The notes beneath the pieces were generated by a model. The model was not told the DNA's origin. It searched no databases and worked only from the letters and a program-made list of their open reading frames with translations. The position numbers and the translations under genes were made by a program. From positions 24,618,456 through 24,682,455 of the forward strand of contig NC_051095.1 of the NCBI RefSeq assembly GCF_901709675.1: 64,000 nt of DNA, in the 5' to 3' direction. Positions 60,689 through 64,000 of the stretch are shown here, in pieces. Numbering within the stretch: the stretch's first letter is position 1; each line of letters begins with the position of its first letter. This DNA is from Syngnathus acus. Lineage: Eukaryota > Chordata > Actinopteri > Syngnathiformes > Syngnathidae.

Positions 60689-61023
60689 TCTTTGATGATT
60701 TTGTTATTTACAGCCAAGCGTTGATCAGATACAACCTATCAGGCTTTGAATATTGTGGCAAACCTGCCACATCATTGCTGAAAGATTACAACAAATATTG
60801 TATGTCCTTAACATTTACAATTAACATTTTTTATTACCCAGATTGAAATTGTCATCTTTTCTGAGAATCCTGGCTAAGACAGCAGCATCCTAGTACCGCA
60901 TGCTAATATTTAATAGGTGCCATCCTTACAGATAAAATAGAGCACCAGTATATTAGATTATCATAAACCACACACATCAGTGTTCAGGCAAATATTTACA
61001 AGCAGATGAGTCATGCCATCAAT

Positions 61024-61285
61024 TCATCCATCCATCCAGCCATCCATCCAGCCATCCATTTTGTATAGCACCTGTCCTGATGTGGGCCACTGGTAAATTG
61101 AACCTATATCAGGTGACTTGAATCACATGGCACACAGTCAAGCAAGCGTTTACAATTCCATTCACACCTATGGTCAATTTAGACACATCAAATAACAAAG
61201 TCACATGTTTTGGCAATGTAGGTGGTAATTGGAGTGCCCTCTGCCAACATGTTGCCACATTGCACTCCACAATTCCTTTTCCCAT
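61024..61285 (-). mobile_element. DANA-like SINE, degenerate
   Basis: ATCC-rich tail at the left, then tatagcacctgtcctgatg, attcacacctatggtcaatt and taattggagtgcc in order. Confidence 0.6.
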
Positions 61286-63177
61286 TTGACATTTTGCAAC
61301 AAAGGGCAAGTAAAGGGTACCGTCGCTTTTCAGACAAGTACATCTCAGCTGGGCTGGTATCTGAAGCAATGACTGCACAAACACCAGTAATTTAGCCTCA
61401 CTCTAAGGTTCTTTATGTCACTGATATCCATTTTGAGAATCAATCCTGTCATCCTCACAAAGGTTGCACATAGATCGAAGAGCTGTACAAGTTTAGAAGC
61501 CGCCGATCAATGGCAATGAACAAGAATACCGTTTCCGACAAGAGTTGTCTGATCTGCGGGGCAGTGGAGGTTGATCATGTGCATAGCTTCGGACACGTGC
61601 CGGATCTCCTTAGTTACAGCGCACGTCCGATTTAGTTGCTAGCCACCTGGCGGGGCTTCCTTTACTTAAAAAAATACCCCCCCCCCAAAGCAGTAGCAGG
61701 CTTCTTGTCAGTCTGGCTCTCATAGGTTATGCATGTGCCCATTCCGATTCAAGGCATAACTGAGAAATGAATAAAACCTAAAGCTCCAGAATTTTGAGGG
61801 AAAATGTTCTTTATTGAAACCGCTGTTATGTACTGTGTCTGCTTTCCAACGATTAATCATTGGAAATTTATTCTGTCAGCACAGCAACATATTTTCCACA
61901 AAATAAATTACAAAAGATGTGACCCTGAGGCAAGTCTGTGCAAGATTCTGTCAGTTCAGTTTTTTTGGGAAGCCTAACCAATTCATGCAGTGTGATCAGG
62001 TAAGCAGACTGATAGCAAATTTGTGATTTCAGCAACCAAGCAAAGATTTTGTCTGTGTGGTATAAATTTAGTCATCTTTAACCCACCTTAGGTAAGGGAC
62101 AGTTGGCATACCCACCTTACGTTGTAACAATACAAATAGCCTGTACATAAATACATTGTCTCTAGCCTGTGGACATAATCTCTCACGATACTCTTTCGGC
62201 CGTATGTGAAACGCATTTTTTAACAGTATCACATGAACGAGACCGTCGGTGCAGCACAGAAAAACAACTAGCAGGATGCAAACTAGGCGTTTCAACAACC
62301 TCTCTCGGGATCTTACAATCGAGCAAAAGCAATAACAAACGACTATGATCTTTTCATAATTTCTCTATTGGTTTAGTTAAACCACTTCTAAGTTAACATA
62401 CGTACCACAACAGATTCCATTCAAGAGCCAAACATTTTGTTGTAAAAAAAAAACACGCTTTTTACATATTCTCCCAAATAGATTATATTTTGCAAGTACA
62501 CTTGTTAGTGACGCCTTGGTAAACATAATAATGATACAGGCATCCTAAAAGATTCACAAGCTCATCGGTCCGGAAAGGAAAATGAATGGGAGCAGTCAGT
62601 TAGGGAAAAAATGATTAAAATTGCAGGTGATAAAATCACCTTTCACACACAATATAACCCACACAATCACGCACCAGAAGAAAAATGGCAACATCCACAG
62701 TCACATCCACTAGAAAGAACACGGAAATGGCCTCTATAAATCAACTCAGAGCAACAGCCCCTGTGCTTCAAAGCAACAGCCCTTATGCTTCAAAGTCATC
62801 TCTGAATCGCTTAGCCACAAATTGAGCCACTCAACAAGAATACCAATTTATAGTTCTCTATCATATCACTCTTGTTGGGTGAGGTAGAGAGAGAGGCAGG
62901 GAGAGAGAGAAAAGTCAAAGAAAACGGCAGAGCATATTAGATGTAACATTTCTATTTTTCCATTTTAATCTTATCTGAGAGCTGCGACGATATCGTCACA
63001 CACACAAGCGCTGTACAAGTATACGAATGGAGTCTCACCCGCTCAGTCATTCATTCATTCGCTCTCACACTCATACGCCAGAGTCCCAGGGCTTCAAGAT
63101 AAGAGAAAGGAGTGTTCTGGTGGAGAAAGCCTCCTCATTGGTGTGCAAGGCGACACAATCTAAGCCTTCCATATATC

Positions 63178-63178
<1 letters not shown>
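61286..63178. other. Unclassified DNA
   Basis: Short poly-C at 61678-61688. Nothing else recognised. Confidence 0.3.
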
Positions 63179-63230
<52 letters not shown>

Positions 63231-63300
63231 TGTGTGTGAGTGAGTGTGTGTGCGTGTGTGTGTGCCTGTGTGTGTGCATGTGTGTGCGCGTGTGTGTGTC
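63179..63300. repeat. (GT)n microsatellite
   Basis: About 24 pure GT units, then interrupted GTGTGA/GTGC units. Confidence 0.96.
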
Positions 63301-64000
63301 TCTTACAAAGAGAGAAAGCATTTTCTCTCCCCTTCCTTCACTGCCACTAAAAAGACACAGAGGAGCAATTGTGCCCAAGGAAGGAAAATCACTCAATTTT
63401 CAGAGGAGAGGAGGAGTGAACAGCACACTTTCTCGCTCGCTGGCTCGCTCTCTTTCTGTTCATTTCCCCTAACCTCTCCTTCGCCCCCCTGCTCTCTCTT
63501 TTTTCCCCATCCCATTCACCAAGCAGCTGAAATGGCAATGCTTGTTAAAAAAGAGGGTGAAAAAGAAGACCACATGACAGCATTCACAGCTTTGCCTGCC
63601 GCAGCATCTCCTCTGCTCGCCTTGTGCCGCTGCACCAGAAACCACAAATGAAAGCAATTCTGCATAAAAAGTTAAACACTTGGGGGCCGCAAGTGAGAGC
63701 AGAAATGTTCAAAGAATAGGTAGAAAAAAAGCTTCTGGGTTTGGAGAAAATAAGCGATTGCATGCGGCAGCAAGATTAATCACAGCATTAGAGGCGATTG
63801 CTTTTTCAGCTCCTTCCTTCTACGACAACGTTGTGCAAAACTCTGCTTACGGAGAGAAACTGTGATACCGTGCTACTTTATTGAAACAAGCCATTAATCA
63901 ATGCCTGCTCCTTATAAGGTTTCAGCCTGATTGAAGCGAGTGATTGCTTGACATTTGTAACATTTGAAGAATATATTTTTAGTCTTATCGCTGCGTTCGG
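63301..64000. other. Unclassified; pyrimidine-rich to 63520
   Basis: A 40-codon frame (63532-63651, MAMLVKKEGEKEDHMTAF) follows a CT-rich stretch. No domain, probably chance. Confidence 0.25.

Overview
This window looks like intergenic or intronic DNA from a ray-finned fish, probably a percomorph teleost. The evidence is the repeat content: tRNA-derived SINEs of fish type, L2-like and RTE-like LINE remnants, many TA-flanked and 8-bp-duplicating hAT miniature elements, fish-type LTRs, and very dense CA, GATA, GA and CTTT microsatellites. I cannot name the species. I found no intact protein-coding gene, rRNA or tRNA gene. The coding sequence I can support is transposon-derived and broken. Three short unique stretches could be host exons or a small ORF (13147-13270, 28401-29692, 51357-51645), but only weakly.

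Layout. 1-7258: an L2-like LINE 3' end, then a damaged LINE on the minus strand (1086-4034) sitting between CA microsatellites. A hAT foldback element is inserted in this LINE, and a SINE is inserted in the foldback. 7259-9153: one DNA transposon with a second (the GGCGC-box family, carrying 251-bp internal repeats) inserted in it. 9796-21592: MITEs, SINEs, the first copy of a 1.15-kb duplication (17192-18337), and a hAT element reduced to the two ends of its transposase. 22860-32342: an RTE remnant, SINEs, a perfect 80-bp-arm hAT hairpin, and TIR elements. 34080-36165: a CpG-rich composite with an LTR and a hAT transposase remnant. 37813-43861: mostly unique DNA with three MITEs. 44354-51182: a dense transposon cluster (hAT MITE, solo LTR, a 2.7-kb composite with a nested MITE, another MITE copy). 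53336-54940: GATA arrays around the second copy of the 1.15-kb duplication. 55492-64000: scattered MITEs and SINEs, otherwise unique AT-rich DNA.

The families repeat within the window, so insertion order can be read directly. Exact target duplications support several insertions: gtctagtg for the foldback, taaaacag for the SINE inside it, tcctattt for the hAT MITE in the duplication, cactaaag, atttcatt, gcagc for the solo LTR, and tggataatactt for one SINE inserted in another. The most distinctive observations are the GGCGC MITE family, whose 251-bp internal repeat occurs 4, 4 and 2 times in three copies, and the GATA-bordered 1.15-kb direct duplication 36.45 kb apart.
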